Assembly: GCA_029567025.1 (NCBI GenBank)
Contig: JAKQLT010000173.1
Location: 1 to 25,471 of the forward strand
Length of the DNA: 25,471 nt
From: Candidatus Omnitrophota bacterium
GTDB lineage: Bacteria; Omnitrophota; Gorgyraeia; Zapsychrales; Zapsychraceae
Direction: 5' to 3'
Numbering within the stretch: position 1 is the stretch's first letter; each line of letters opens with the position of its first letter. A model generated the notes under the pieces. The model saw nothing but the letters and a program-made list of their open reading frames with translations. It was not told where the DNA came from and did not search any database. This document shows, piece by piece, positions 1 to 8,430 of this stretch. The translations under genes and the position numbers were made by a program.

Positions 1-552
1 AAATACAACAACAGTAGGTTTCACAATAGATGCTAAAGCCGCAATATCGCCCGGCCGATTCGTCCCGACCTCTAAAATAACAACTTCATGTTTTTTTCTT
101 AACTGTAAAAGCGTTAAAGGAACGCCGTATTGATTATTGAAAGATTTATAATTCTTTAAAATTTTATATTTCTTTGACAAAATTGTTGCGATCATTTCTT
201 TAGTTGTTGTTTTCCCACTGCTTCCGGTAATTGCGATAATAGGAACAGAGAAACGATCGCGATGAAACGAAGCGATATCACTTAAAGCCTTTGTTGTATC
301 TTTAACCCATATGCTTGGGACTTCTTTCTTTAACTTAACCGCTTTTGAAACCAGAACCGCGACAGCGCCTTTCGCAATAGCCGCATCAAGATAATCATGG
401 CCATCTTGCTTTTCTCCAATAATCGCGATAAATAATTCTCCTTTTTTAATCGTTCTTGAATCAATCGAAACCCCTTTCAAACGCAAAGACTTATTTCCTT
501 CAATAAGATATCGACCGTTTGTGATAATCTGAATATCGTTCAGCTTAAACAT
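1..552 (-). CDS. murF: UDP-N-acetylmuramoyl-tripeptide--D-alanyl-D-alanine ligase (MurF), partial
   Basis: This is the N-terminal 184 residues of MurF; the rest lies beyond the left edge. MurF adds D-Ala-D-Ala to UDP-MurNAc-tripeptide in the cytoplasm, the last soluble step in making the peptidoglycan precursor. Visible marks are an N-terminal Mur-ligase domain with an SIDSRTIKKGELFIAI segment (about residues 48-64), the ATP-binding loop TGSSGKTTT (109-117), and the downstream NQYGVPLTLL and LEVGTNRPGDI segments typical of MurF rather than MurE or MurC. The ATG overlaps the murE stop by 8 nt (ATGTTTAA), so translation is probably coupled. It is the last visible gene of the mraZ-led division and cell-wall operon. 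Confidence 0.95.
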   Translation of the reverse strand, partial: MFKLNDIQIITNGRYLIEGNKSLRLKGVSIDSRTIKKGELFIAIIGEKQDGHDYLDAAIAKGAVAVLVSKAVKLKKEVPSIWVKDTTKALSDIASFHRDRFSVPIIAITGSSGKTTTKEMIATILSKKYKILKNYKSFNNQYGVPLTLLQLRKKHEVVILEVGTNRPGDIAALASIVKPTVVVF

Positions 553-2002
553 GAAAAAAATCCTTTATAATTTTTCTTTCATCATAATTTATTTTTCTAT
601 CTTTAAAAATCTGATACATTTCATGCCCTTTTCCAGCGATTAACACAATACTATTATCATTAGCGATCTTAAGCGCCTGGCAAATAGCGTCTGTTCTATC
701 AACAATACATTCATAATTTTTCGTTTCAAAACCAGAAACAATGTCCCTAATAATATCTTGCGGCTCTTCACTACGGGGATTATCTGTCGTAATAACAGAA
801 AAATCAGCTAACTGGCCGGCAATTTTTCCCATCAAAGGCCTTTTGGTCTTATCACGGTCACCGCCGCAACCAAAAACAAGAATAATTTTTTTATCTTTAA
901 ATTGCTTTAATGTTTTTAAAACATTTTCTAAAGCGTCCGGCGTATGTGCATAATCAATAAGAACAGAAAACTTCTGCCCGCAAAAAACGGGTTCAAGCCG
1001 TCCCGGGACATAATGTAATGCTTCTATTCCTTTTTTAATATTTTGTAAACTGATACCTTCCGCACACCCAACGCTGACAGCCGCTAAAATATTATAAATA
1101 TTATGACGGCCGACTAATCGACTCGATATAAAAATACTTCCCTGTGGCGTATATAATTCAAATTCTGTGGAAGAAAGATGCGCTTGTATTTTCCCCGCGC
1201 GAATATCGGAATTATTGACAATCCCATAAGTTAAGATCTTCCCTAAAGAATTTTTTTTAAACTTTTCTGCATACGGATCGTCTTGATTAATAAGAGCAAA
1301 CGATTTTTCTGACAAATGAGAAAACAATTTTACCTTGGCTTGAAAATACCCTTCCATGGTTTTATGATAATCCAAATGATCTTGCGTGAGATTCGTAAAA
1401 ACCGCTTCTCTAAAATCAATACCGTCGACACGGCCTTGATCTAATCCGTGAGAGGAAACCTCCATAACACAATAGGAAATATGGCGTTTTTTTAATTCAA
1501 ACAAAAATTTCTGATTATCTAAGAAACTCGGCGTTGTATTAACACTCGGATATTCTTTTTTCCCAATCCGCATATTAATGGTCCCAACAACGCCACACTC
1601 TTCCCCTAAAACATGAAACAAAGACTCTATCAAATACGTCGTCGTTGTTTTACCATTTGTCCCTGTGACTCCTATCACGCGCACATCTTTAGAAGGATAT
1701 CCGTAAAATCTTAAAGCAATCTCTTTTAAAAACACCTTAGGATGTTTAACAAATAAATAACAAATATTTTCTTGTCTCGAATCAATCTTTTCCTGTTGAG
1801 AAAGAACTATGACTTTAGCGCCTTTACCGATCGCATCATCAATAAAATGAACGCCGTTTAATTTATCCCCCTCTAAGGCGATAAACAAACTATTTTTCTC
1901 TACTTGGCGAGAATCGCAACACAAAGACGACACCTCAAAATCGCTAAAACGGTCTTCTAATTCTTCCTCATAAATTCCTTTTAATAATTCTTTTAACCGC
2001 AT
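545..2002 (-). CDS. murE: UDP-N-acetylmuramoyl-L-alanyl-D-glutamate--2,6-diaminopimelate ligase (MurE)
   Basis: MurE is a cytoplasmic ATP-dependent ligase that adds the third amino acid of the peptidoglycan stem peptide. The protein has the usual three-domain length (485 aa). It shows the P-loop GTNGKTTTT near residue 115, the TTPSFLD and SSHGLDQGR substrate segments, the YFQAKVKLF segment whose lysine is carbamylated in family members, and the ATP-side GCGGDRDKTKRP. The DNPR motif near residue 408 is the known signature for meso-diaminopimelate rather than lysine. A TTG at 2008 would extend the frame by two codons. I chose the ATG at 2002 because AAGGA lies at proper spacing before it and almost touches the TTG. 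It sits 11 nt after ftsI and overlaps murF by 8 nt. Confidence 0.96.
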   Translation of the reverse strand: MRLKELLKGIYEEELEDRFSDFEVSSLCCDSRQVEKNSLFIALEGDKLNGVHFIDDAIGKGAKVIVLSQQEKIDSRQENICYLFVKHPKVFLKEIALRFYGYPSKDVRVIGVTGTNGKTTTTYLIESLFHVLGEECGVVGTINMRIGKKEYPSVNTTPSFLDNQKFLFELKKRHISYCVMEVSSHGLDQGRVDGIDFREAVFTNLTQDHLDYHKTMEGYFQAKVKLFSHLSEKSFALINQDDPYAEKFKKNSLGKILTYGIVNNSDIRAGKIQAHLSSTEFELYTPQGSIFISSRLVGRHNIYNILAAVSVGCAEGISLQNIKKGIEALHYVPGRLEPVFCGQKFSVLIDYAHTPDALENVLKTLKQFKDKKIILVFGCGGDRDKTKRPLMGKIAGQLADFSVITTDNPRSEEPQDIIRDIVSGFETKNYECIVDRTDAICQALKIANDNSIVLIAGKGHEMYQIFKDRKINYDERKIIKDFFHV

Positions 2003-2013
2003 TCTCAATCCTT

Positions 2014-3747
2014 TTACATAAAATGATGTATCGTCTTTTTCTTCTCTTGTTTAGGTTCAAAAATATCCATTTCTTTATTTTTCAGATACCGTAAAGCATT
2101 TTCAATAACTTCCTTAAAAACAGGAGCACATACCGTCCCGCCAAAATAGCTCGGGCGAGGCTCATCAAAAACAACAATCGCGGCTAATCGCGGATTATCC
2201 GCCGGAGCAAACCCCATAAAACTGGCATAAAACGCACTATGGGAATACGTCTTGCCTGAAACTTTTTGTGCGGTTCCTGTTTTTCCCGCAACTGGCACGC
2301 CATCAATCTTAGCCCTTGTGGCTGTTCCTTTTTCAATAACACCGACAAGAATAGCTGTTAAACGTTTTGCTGTTTCAGGACTGATAACCCGATCCACCAT
2401 ATGCGGATCAAAAGATTGAATAATCTCATTATCACTATCTTTTATGGCTTTAACAATAAACGGCTTCATATAAACCCCTTGATTCGCAATAGCCGCTGTC
2501 GCACAGACAAGCTGTAAAGGCGTTGTTGTCACTTCATGCCCCATCGGAATAGCTCCAATAGATGTTTTAGACCATTGCGATGGATGCTTAAAAACTCCTG
2601 CGACTTCACCTTTTAAATCAATGCCTGTCTTTTTTCCAAAACGAAAAAGAGTTCCATATTTATAAAGAACCGACGGGCCTAATTTCTGGGAGATCTTCGC
2701 CACCCCAATATTACTCGATAGTTCAAAAACTTCTTGAAAAGTCAATGTCCCGTGAGGTTTATGATCATGTAGAATATGATTTGCAATTTTATATTTTCCA
2801 TTTTCACAAAAAATCTTATCTGTTTCTTGAAAAACGCCTTCTTCTAACGCGGCGGAAGCCGGAACAATTTTAAAAACAGAACCCGGCTCATAGACAAAAC
2901 TAATAACGCGATTTGTCCTATTTTCAACATTACTGGATGTTACATGCTCTAAATCATAGGTTGGCCTATTGGCTAAAGCGAGAATTTCACCCGTATGAAC
3001 ATCCATAACAATAATCATAGCTCCTTTGGCGCGATATTTTTTATAAGCTTTTTCTAAAGCATTCTCCGCTAAATATTGAATAGTCTCGTCAATCGTCAAT
3101 ACAAGATGATGGCCATGTTGAGGCGGAATATAATCGCTTTCAATCATTAATTCTCTCAATTTTGCGTCACGTAAAACACTCATCCGACCTGGGCTTCCTT
3201 TTAAATACTGATCATACGCCAACTCTAATCCTTCTAATCCCTCATTATCAATATTAGCAAACCCAATAATATGAGAAGCCAAACTGCCATTAGGATAATA
3301 TCTCTTACTTTCTTCCCGGAATCCTATGCCCGCGATTTTCTCATCCTTTATTTTCTCAACCAAATCCAAAGGAAGCTTTCTTTTAATCCAAACAAAATAT
3401 TTATTCTTCTGCAACTGTTCACGAATGAAAACCGCATCCATTTGTAACAAATCGGAAAGACGCTCAACGGCTTTTTTCTTTTCTGCAAAGGACATGGCTC
3501 GAGGATTTGCGAATAAAGAATACACCGCCACATTAAAAGCCAGCGGCCGTCCATTTCTGTCATAAATCGTCCCTCGGATAGGCTCAATTTCAACGGTATG
3601 ATTATGTTGTTGATCGGCGAGTTTGCTTAAATAAGAAGCACGAAAGATTTGAATCAAGACCAATTTGACCGAAAAAACAAAAAGGCAAATGATCAAGAAA
3701 ATAAAAAAAAAGCTAAATCGTAAAACTTTCTTACGTATCTGGGGCAC
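2014..3747 (-). CDS. ftsI: Septal peptidoglycan transpeptidase (FtsI/PBP3, class B PBP)
   Basis: This is a membrane-anchored DD-transpeptidase that crosslinks septal peptidoglycan and works with FtsW. It has an N-terminal transmembrane segment (about residues 11-34), then the PBP dimerisation region starting RGTIYDRNGRPLA (58-70). The penicillin-binding domain has all three active-site motifs: SVFK (catalytic Ser290, Lys293), SSN (344-346) and KTGT (489-492). At 577 aa there is no PASTA tail, so it looks like FtsI rather than SpoVD. The start is GTG, preceded by AGGA at good spacing, with an in-frame stop just upstream. Its place between ftsL and murE is the standard dcw order. A 119-nt gap separates it from ftsL, wider than elsewhere in the cluster; I saw no confident promoter there. 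Confidence 0.95.
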   Translation of the reverse strand: MPQIRKKVLRFSFFFIFLIICLFVFSVKLVLIQIFRASYLSKLADQQHNHTVEIEPIRGTIYDRNGRPLAFNVAVYSLFANPRAMSFAEKKKAVERLSDLLQMDAVFIREQLQKNKYFVWIKRKLPLDLVEKIKDEKIAGIGFREESKRYYPNGSLASHIIGFANIDNEGLEGLELAYDQYLKGSPGRMSVLRDAKLRELMIESDYIPPQHGHHLVLTIDETIQYLAENALEKAYKKYRAKGAMIIVMDVHTGEILALANRPTYDLEHVTSSNVENRTNRVISFVYEPGSVFKIVPASAALEEGVFQETDKIFCENGKYKIANHILHDHKPHGTLTFQEVFELSSNIGVAKISQKLGPSVLYKYGTLFRFGKKTGIDLKGEVAGVFKHPSQWSKTSIGAIPMGHEVTTTPLQLVCATAAIANQGVYMKPFIVKAIKDSDNEIIQSFDPHMVDRVISPETAKRLTAILVGVIEKGTATRAKIDGVPVAGKTGTAQKVSGKTYSHSAFYASFMGFAPADNPRLAAIVVFDEPRPSYFGGTVCAPVFKEVIENALRYLKNKEMDIFEPKQEKKKTIHHFM

Positions 3748-3866
3748 GTGTCCTGAAGAATCTTATAAAAAATGGTTATTAAAATTTATGTTGTCTTGCG
3801 ACTTCATCCTTATCTGGACTATCAAAAAATACAAAAAACTTTTTGAGCTATTATTCTTTAAAAATC

Positions 3867-4241
3867 TTACGGCCTTTGTCCCGAACCATTCAATGATAAT
3901 AGATTTAAAAAGGCATTCGCTTTCTTTACTAAAGTAGTCTCCTCGGTGCCATGGGCATGGAGATCAACGCTCTCTGAAGAAATCTGTAAAATATCATCTT
4001 GGGGATTTACAAAATGCATCTTAGAAGATTCTGACAACAATTTCTCTCCAATATGATTCGCGGATTTTAATGTCAAAATGTTATACGAAACATGGCCGTT
4101 TTTCTCGATAAGTTTTTTTAATTGTTTCTCTTTTTCTTTTCCTTGATAAGCAAGATCTATAATCTTCACTTGCATATGAATATAACTTAACGCTAAAAAC
4201 GTTATAAACCCAATCAATTTTAAAGCGCTTGAAAATCTCAT
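3867..4241 (-). CDS. ftsL: FtsL-like small bitopic cell-division protein
   Basis: A 124-residue protein with a short cytoplasmic start, one transmembrane helix (about residues 8-26) and then a charged, heptad-like stretch (about 30-62) suggesting a coiled coil. This is the FtsL/septum-formation-initiator architecture; these proteins join FtsB and FtsQ to recruit and activate FtsI and FtsW. Sequence identity to known FtsL is weak, as usual for this family, so the call rests mainly on topology, size and location between rsmH and ftsI. The ATG follows the rsmH stop with no gap (TAAATG), and its AAGGA ribosome-binding site lies inside the end of rsmH. The tail after residue 90 is Ser/Thr/Asn-rich and not recognisable. 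Confidence 0.75.
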   Translation of the reverse strand: MRFSSALKLIGFITFLALSYIHMQVKIIDLAYQGKEKEKQLKKLIEKNGHVSYNILTLKSANHIGEKLLSESSKMHFVNPQDDILQISSESVDLHAHGTEETTLVKKANAFLNLLSLNGSGQRP

Positions 4242-5141
4242 TTAAATCCTTTCTATCACACGCCATCGAGCGCTACGCGACCTGGGATTGAAACGACATT
4301 CTTCATCCGTCGGGCGTAATGGTTTTTTCGTTAATACTATCCCTTTTTTATCTTTTGCCAAAAAACGAAATTTTTCTTTCACGATTCTATCCTCTAAAGA
4401 ATGAAACGCGATAACACCTAATCGTCCGCCTTCTTTTAAAGACAAAAAACATTTATCTAAAGCAATGCTTAAAGACTCCAACTCGCGATTAACCGCAATC
4501 CGAAAAGCTTGAAAAACACGCGTGGCCGGATGAATCCGTCCATGACGGTCATAGCCAGGAATCGCATTTAAAACAATACGGGCTAAATCTTTTGTGGTTT
4601 CAATCGGAGAAAAATTACGTTCTTTCACAATAAACTGGGCAATGCGATGATGCCAACGTTCTTCGCCAAAATCATGTAAAATATTATCAATCTCTTTCTC
4701 GGACAAAGAATTAACAAGATCAAAAGCAGAAATTTGTGATTCCTGGCTCATGCGCATATCCAAAGGCCCCTCATGCTGAATACTAAAACCTCGCAAAGGA
4801 TTATCCAGCTGAAAACTGGAGATTCCCAAATCCAGCAAAATACAATCAACGTGAGAAATGTGAAGGTCTTTTAAAATCCTATCGATGTGTTTAAAATTAT
4901 CTTCTATCAAATGGCATTGATGCAAATACTCGTCCAGATTTTTTTTAGCGACTGCTAAGGACTGCCTGTCTTGATCAATGCCAATCAATCGCCCTGCCGG
5001 GCCAATACGTTTTAAAAACTCTTTCGCATGCCCGCCTAATCCTAATGTCCCATCGACCACAATATCTTTTTCTTTTGGCTGAAGATATTCCATAACCAAA
5101 GATGACAAAACCGGAATATGGTCGATAGCGGCATGAATCAT
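4242..5141 (-). CDS. rsmH: 16S rRNA (cytosine1402-N4)-methyltransferase (RsmH/MraW)
   Basis: RsmH methylates N4 of C1402 in the decoding centre of 16S rRNA using S-adenosylmethionine. The protein is full length (299 aa). It carries the SAM-binding DGTLGLGGHAKEFL segment near residue 30, the LDLGISSFQLD motif, RGFSIQHEGPLDMRMS, the HPATRVFQAFRIAVNREL helix and a C-terminal HSLEDRIVKEKFR, all hallmarks of the family. It follows mraZ after 41 nt and directly abuts ftsL. No well-spaced Shine-Dalgarno is seen: purine-rich GAGAG lies about 15 nt upstream of the ATG. Confidence 0.96.
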   Translation of the reverse strand: MIHAAIDHIPVLSSLVMEYLQPKEKDIVVDGTLGLGGHAKEFLKRIGPAGRLIGIDQDRQSLAVAKKNLDEYLHQCHLIEDNFKHIDRILKDLHISHVDCILLDLGISSFQLDNPLRGFSIQHEGPLDMRMSQESQISAFDLVNSLSEKEIDNILHDFGEERWHHRIAQFIVKERNFSPIETTKDLARIVLNAIPGYDRHGRIHPATRVFQAFRIAVNRELESLSIALDKCFLSLKEGGRLGVIAFHSLEDRIVKEKFRFLAKDKKGIVLTKKPLRPTDEECRFNPRSRSARWRVIERI

Positions 5142-5182
5142 AAGGATGCTTTTTCTCTCTCGTCCTAAAAAATAAAAAACCG

Positions 5183-5620
5183 TTAAATGTTTAAAATATC
5201 TTCAGCGATTTGTTCAAAAGAACTGCTGGAACGGGTATAAAAATCTTCCCAACTTTTTCTATCCCAAATCTCAAGTCTATTGGCGACGCCAATAATAATT
5301 ACTTCACGATCAATACCGGCATAATCTTTTAAATAAGAAGGAATGACAAAACGGCCCTGCTTATCAGGCACAACATCCACAGCCCCAGAAAAAAACAAAC
5401 GATTAAAACTACGCGTCTGCTGTTTCGTAAATGACATCGATTTAAATTTCTGTTCTTGCGTCTTCCATTCTGTTTCGGCAAACATAAAAATACATTTATC
5501 CAATCCACGGGTAAGAAAAAATTTCTCAATGCCAAATTCTTTAGAAACCTCACGCACTTTTGAGGGAAGAATAAGACGACCTTTATTATCAATGCTGTGT
5601 TGAAATTCTCCGTAAAACAT
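5183..5620 (-). CDS. mraZ: Transcriptional regulator MraZ
   Basis: MraZ is a DNA-binding protein with two AbrB/SpoVT-type swapped-hairpin halves that forms rings and represses its own operon by binding phased TGGG-like repeats. Both halves are visible, each with the conserved D-x-x-G-R core: DNKGRLILPSKVR near residue 12 and DKQGRFVIPSYLK near residue 86. At 145 aa it has the normal length. It is the first gene of the dcw cluster here. A strong promoter and three repeat boxes lie 54-117 nt upstream of its ATG, so autoregulation of mraZ-rsmH-ftsL-ftsI-murE-murF is the natural reading. Confidence 0.96.
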   Translation of the reverse strand: MFYGEFQHSIDNKGRLILPSKVREVSKEFGIEKFFLTRGLDKCIFMFAETEWKTQEQKFKSMSFTKQQTRSFNRLFFSGAVDVVPDKQGRFVIPSYLKDYAGIDREVIIIGVANRLEIWDRKSWEDFYTRSSSSFEQIAEDILNI

Positions 5621-5673
5621 TCTCGCTATTTTCTTTCTTTAAAAAATTAATGGAACCCCAAATCGAAAAATAT

Positions 5674-5701
5674 ACCACTTTACTCCACTTTACTCCACTT
5701 T
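5674..5701 (-). promoter_or_regulatory. MraZ operator: three 10-bp-phased GTGG boxes
   Basis: On the minus strand three boxes, GTGGA, GTGGA and GTGGT, repeat exactly every 10 bp, with the same AGTAA spacer between them. Known MraZ sites in other bacteria are three or four TGGGN boxes separated by 5 nt upstream of mraZ; this matches in number, phase and place, with A in place of the third G. The boxes lie just downstream of the -10 box, over the predicted transcription start and early leader, where bound MraZ would block RNA polymerase. Confidence 0.8.
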
Positions 5702-5708
5702 TGAATTC

Positions 5709-5737
5709 AGTATATTAAGGGCTATGGGAAAAGTCAA
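5709..5737 (-). promoter_or_regulatory. Sigma-70-type promoter of the mraZ/dcw operon
   Basis: Minus-strand -35 TTGACT (5737-5732) and -10 TATACT (5714-5709) are separated by exactly 17 bp, close to consensus. The predicted start is near 5702, which gives a leader of about 80 nt before the mraZ ATG and puts the MraZ boxes right over the start. Confidence 0.75.
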
Positions 5738-5843
5738 TACTTTATTTGCTAAAATATAACTTCGCCAAGAATAAAAAAATGCGTTTTTTATAAAGCTATG
5801 AAAAAGCGGCGCCTACGTGGAATAAAAATAAAATTCTTCAAAT

Positions 5844-5879
5844 AAAAAAACTGATACCTCAATATCTAAGTATCAGTTT
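5844..5879 (-). terminator. Intrinsic terminator after ribF
   Basis: A perfect 10-bp stem (5870-5879 with 5848-5857) with a 12-nt loop is followed on the minus strand by seven T residues. It lies 25 nt past the ribF stop and upstream of the mraZ promoter, so it closes the acyP-to-ribF transcript and insulates the dcw operon. Between it and the promoter (5738-5843) I see only AT-rich sequence with a weak A6/T6 hairpin near 5776. Confidence 0.85.
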
Positions 5880-5904
5880 ATGAAAAGCCTTCTAAAGATT
5901 CTTA

Positions 5905-6840
5905 TCAAAAATATTTTAAAACACGTTTTTTATCAATTTTCATTTCCTCGATTAATTTTTCTTGCGAATGAAATTTCTTCTCCCCTCTTATTTTCTTTAA
6001 AAAAGAAATGAGGACATCTTTCCCATAAACATTTTTATGAAATTTAAAAAGATGCGCTTCAATCACAACACCCGCATTCGTTCCTTGAATCGTCGGCCGC
6101 CGTCCAATATAAGCCATTCCTGGATATTTTTTACTTTCTATTTCAACGACTGCGGCATACACCCCTAAAGGCGGATGGATAAAATTTTGCGGATGAACAT
6201 TTAAGGTGGGAAATCCCAATCGGGTTCCGAGTCCTTGACCTCGCGTAACTTTTCCTAAAAAAGACACCTCTCGCCCCAAGAGCATAGACGCTTTTTTTAA
6301 TTTGCCTTCATAAATATAGCGACGAATCATTGAACTACTAATCTTACTATGACATTTTTTCTTAGCTGTAGCGATAACATCAATCCCATGCACATTAAAT
6401 CCAAATATTCTTCCTTCTTTTTTTAAAAAAGCTAATGTGCCTTCACGATCATGCCCGAAACGAAAATCTCCGCCGACAAAAACATCAGATAAATTCGTAT
6501 GCGGCAATAAATATCGCTCAATAAATATTCGAGGAGATAATTGGGAAAACTGCTGTGTGAAACGCGCGACAATACAGGTATCAATACCCGTGCGCTCAAT
6601 TAATTGAAGACGATAAGACAAAGAAACCAATAATTGAAGTTTCTTCTCTGGATGTAAAACCTCAACCGGGTGAGGAGAAAAAGTCAAGACAATCGCCTCA
6701 CCGCGAATCTCTTTCGCCCTTTCAACAACCTTTTTTAAAAGCGCCTGATGGCCTAAATGAACACCATCAAAAACGCCAATGGCCAAAACCGCTTTTCGCG
6801 AATGAGTCTTAACCTTGCCAATGCCGAATATAACTTTCAT
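5905..6840 (-). CDS. ribF: Bifunctional riboflavin kinase / FAD synthetase (RibF)
   Basis: RibF phosphorylates riboflavin to FMN and adenylates FMN to FAD in the cytoplasm. The N-terminal nucleotidyltransferase domain has GVFDGVHLGH (22-31) and the SSSMIRRYI segment near 168-176. The C-terminal flavokinase domain begins near 185 and has GLGTRLGFPTLN (203-214), whose Thr and Asn bind Mg-ATP in known enzymes. Length (311 aa) is normal. The ATG lies within truB (32-nt overlap) and has GAGGA 5-9 nt upstream. It is the last gene before a terminator. It uses the riboflavin made by the separate rib operon at 21411-16657. Confidence 0.96.
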   Translation of the reverse strand: MKVIFGIGKVKTHSRKAVLAIGVFDGVHLGHQALLKKVVERAKEIRGEAIVLTFSPHPVEVLHPEKKLQLLVSLSYRLQLIERTGIDTCIVARFTQQFSQLSPRIFIERYLLPHTNLSDVFVGGDFRFGHDREGTLAFLKKEGRIFGFNVHGIDVIATAKKKCHSKISSSMIRRYIYEGKLKKASMLLGREVSFLGKVTRGQGLGTRLGFPTLNVHPQNFIHPPLGVYAAVVEIESKKYPGMAYIGRRPTIQGTNAGVVIEAHLFKFHKNVYGKDVLISFLKKIRGEKKFHSQEKLIEEMKIDKKRVLKYF

Positions 6841-7471
6841 GGATATCCTCTAAATCAATGGCTTCTTCAAGAGTAAACGGTCCTACTTGCGTGCGTTCAA
6901 TTTGACAAATACATGCTCCACAGCCTAAAGTCTCTCCAATATCCGCCGCTAACTGACGGACATAAGTTCCCTTAGAACATTCTAAATAAAATTTTATTTT
7001 GGGCAAGGCAATCTCTTCAACAAATAATTTATGAATAATAATATCCCGCGGTAAACGGTCAACAACAAGACCTTTACGCGCTAATTGATAAAGTTTTCGT
7101 CCTTGATATTTCACGGCTGAAACCATAGGCGGGACCTGCTGAATTTCTCCCTCAAATTTTCGAAAGGCTTGATAAATCTTCTCTGTTGTAATTTGTTCAT
7201 AGGACAAAGTTTTAAGGATCGCCCCTTGCGTATCCGCGGTATCGGTGATGATTCCCAATATTAACGTCGCGCGATACGCCTTATCGTATCCAATAAACGT
7301 GGTTGATAATTTCGTTGTTTTGCCTAATAAAAGGACTAAAACGCCTGTAGCTAAAGGATCTAATGTCCCGGCATGACCAACTTTCTTATAATTCAATTTT
7401 TTCCGCGCTTTAACAACGACGTCATGAGATGTGATTCCCGACGGTTTATTGATGACTAAAATTCCATCCAT
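6809..7471 (-). CDS. truB: tRNA pseudouridine(55) synthase (TruB), catalytic domain only
   Basis: TruB isomerises U55 in the T-loop of tRNAs. The catalytic core is clear: start MDGILVINKPSGITSHDVV, the GHAGTLDPLATG motif with the catalytic Asp38, and CSKGTYVRQLAADIGETLGCGA near residues 165-186. The protein stops at 220 aa, whereas the E. coli enzyme is 314 aa. The C-terminal PUA RNA-binding domain is missing; its codons would fall where ribF begins. A GTG one codon upstream (7474) is possible, but the ATG forms a TGATG junction with the nrnA stop and has AGAGAG at good spacing. The gene is coupled to nrnA and ribF by overlaps. Confidence 0.94.
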   Translation of the reverse strand: MDGILVINKPSGITSHDVVVKARKKLNYKKVGHAGTLDPLATGVLVLLLGKTTKLSTTFIGYDKAYRATLILGIITDTADTQGAILKTLSYEQITTEKIYQAFRKFEGEIQQVPPMVSAVKYQGRKLYQLARKGLVVDRLPRDIIIHKLFVEEIALPKIKFYLECSKGTYVRQLAADIGETLGCGACICQIERTQVGPFTLEEAIDLEDIHESYIRHWQG

Positions 7472-8430
7472 CACAATACTCTCTTAATATAATTTAAAAC
7501 GATGCGCTGCGCTTTAGTTAACGCATGCTCTATGGTGCATCCACTGGCTTGTTTATGGCCACCGCCGCCAAAATGCTCGGCGATGGATGCCACATCAAAA
7601 CCGGGAATAGATCGAAAATTCACGCGAGTCTTTAAAGAGGAAATTTCTGTGAAAATAACAAAAATCTTTGCGCCCTTCATATAACGTAAAAATTTAAATA
7701 TTGCATCGCGCAGGTCAAACTCGGCGGACACCTTCGAAAGGATGTCCTTTCCTAACACCATACTCACCACTTGTCCTTCATTAAAAATATCAAACTTATT
7801 AAGAATCTTGCTTAATGTCTTAAGATCCTGAGATGAAATCTCCTCATAAAATTTCTTATATAATTCAACAACGGGGATATCAAATTTCATCAGATCTCCA
7901 ATAATTCGGTGCGTTCGCCCTGTGGTGTTATCAAACCGAAAAGATCCTGTGTCCGTCATAATACCGGCATACAAATAGATAGCAATATCTTTATTCATCA
8001 CCCCTTTTAATTCTTTCATTAAAAGATAAATAATCTCGGTCGTCGAGGAAGCCTGAACGTCAATCCATTTCAAATCGCCGAAGCGAGTATTTGTCACATG
8101 ATGATCGATATTAATAATCGGCTTGTTTTCTTTCAAAAGCCCTTTCACTTTCCCGATACGTTTTAATTCCCCGCAATCTAAAATAATCGCCAAATCATAT
8201 TCTATTTTCTTACTCTCGTGATAAGCCCTAATGTTAGAAATGCCTTTAATAAAACGAAAGCGCATCGGTACCTCTTCTTCATTAATCATATAAACTTTTT
8301 TTCCCAAAGATCGCAAATAACTTGCTAATGCTAATTGAGAACACAGTCCATCCGGATCCGGATTGACATGCGTTGATATCAAAAAGGTTTTATTGTTCTT
8401 GATCGCCTGAATAATTCTCTGGATGTTCAT
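7471..8430 (-). CDS. nrnA: DHH/DHHA1 phosphoesterase, NrnA-like oligoribonuclease / pAp phosphatase
   Basis: NrnA-type enzymes degrade nano-RNAs to mononucleotides and in many species dephosphorylate pAp. The DHH domain has metal ligands in HVNPDPDG (His21, Asp25, Asp27), Asp85 in the ILDCGE segment, and the DHH triad at 109-111. The C-terminal DHHA1 domain ends with GGGGHKQASG, which binds the nucleotide in known structures. Length (319 aa) is standard. It overlaps rbfA by 41 nt at its start, with AGGA before the ATG, and touches truB at its end. The rbfA-nrnA-truB-ribF order is widespread and supports the assignment. NrnA versus NrnB, or pAp phosphatase alone, cannot be separated from sequence. 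Confidence 0.9.
   Translation of the reverse strand: MNIQRIIQAIKNNKTFLISTHVNPDPDGLCSQLALASYLRSLGKKVYMINEEEVPMRFRFIKGISNIRAYHESKKIEYDLAIILDCGELKRIGKVKGLLKENKPIINIDHHVTNTRFGDLKWIDVQASSTTEIIYLLMKELKGVMNKDIAIYLYAGIMTDTGSFRFDNTTGRTHRIIGDLMKFDIPVVELYKKFYEEISSQDLKTLSKILNKFDIFNEGQVVSMVLGKDILSKVSAEFDLRDAIFKFLRYMKGAKIFVIFTEISSLKTRVNFRSIPGFDVASIAEHFGGGGHKQASGCTIEHALTKAQRIVLNYIKRVL

Noticed and set aside
2003..2008. TTG start for murE two codons upstream
   Set aside because: The AAGGA site would nearly touch the TTG; the ATG at 2002 is correctly spaced.
3665..3937. Plus-strand open frame spanning the ftsI-ftsL gap
   Set aside because: It overlaps coding DNA of both neighbours on the other strand, is lysine/phenylalanine-rich from AT bias, and has no supporting signal.
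5674..5701. Short phased repeats as a CRISPR or tandem repeat
   Set aside because: Only three 10-bp units in the right place for an MraZ operator; no spacers or cas genes.
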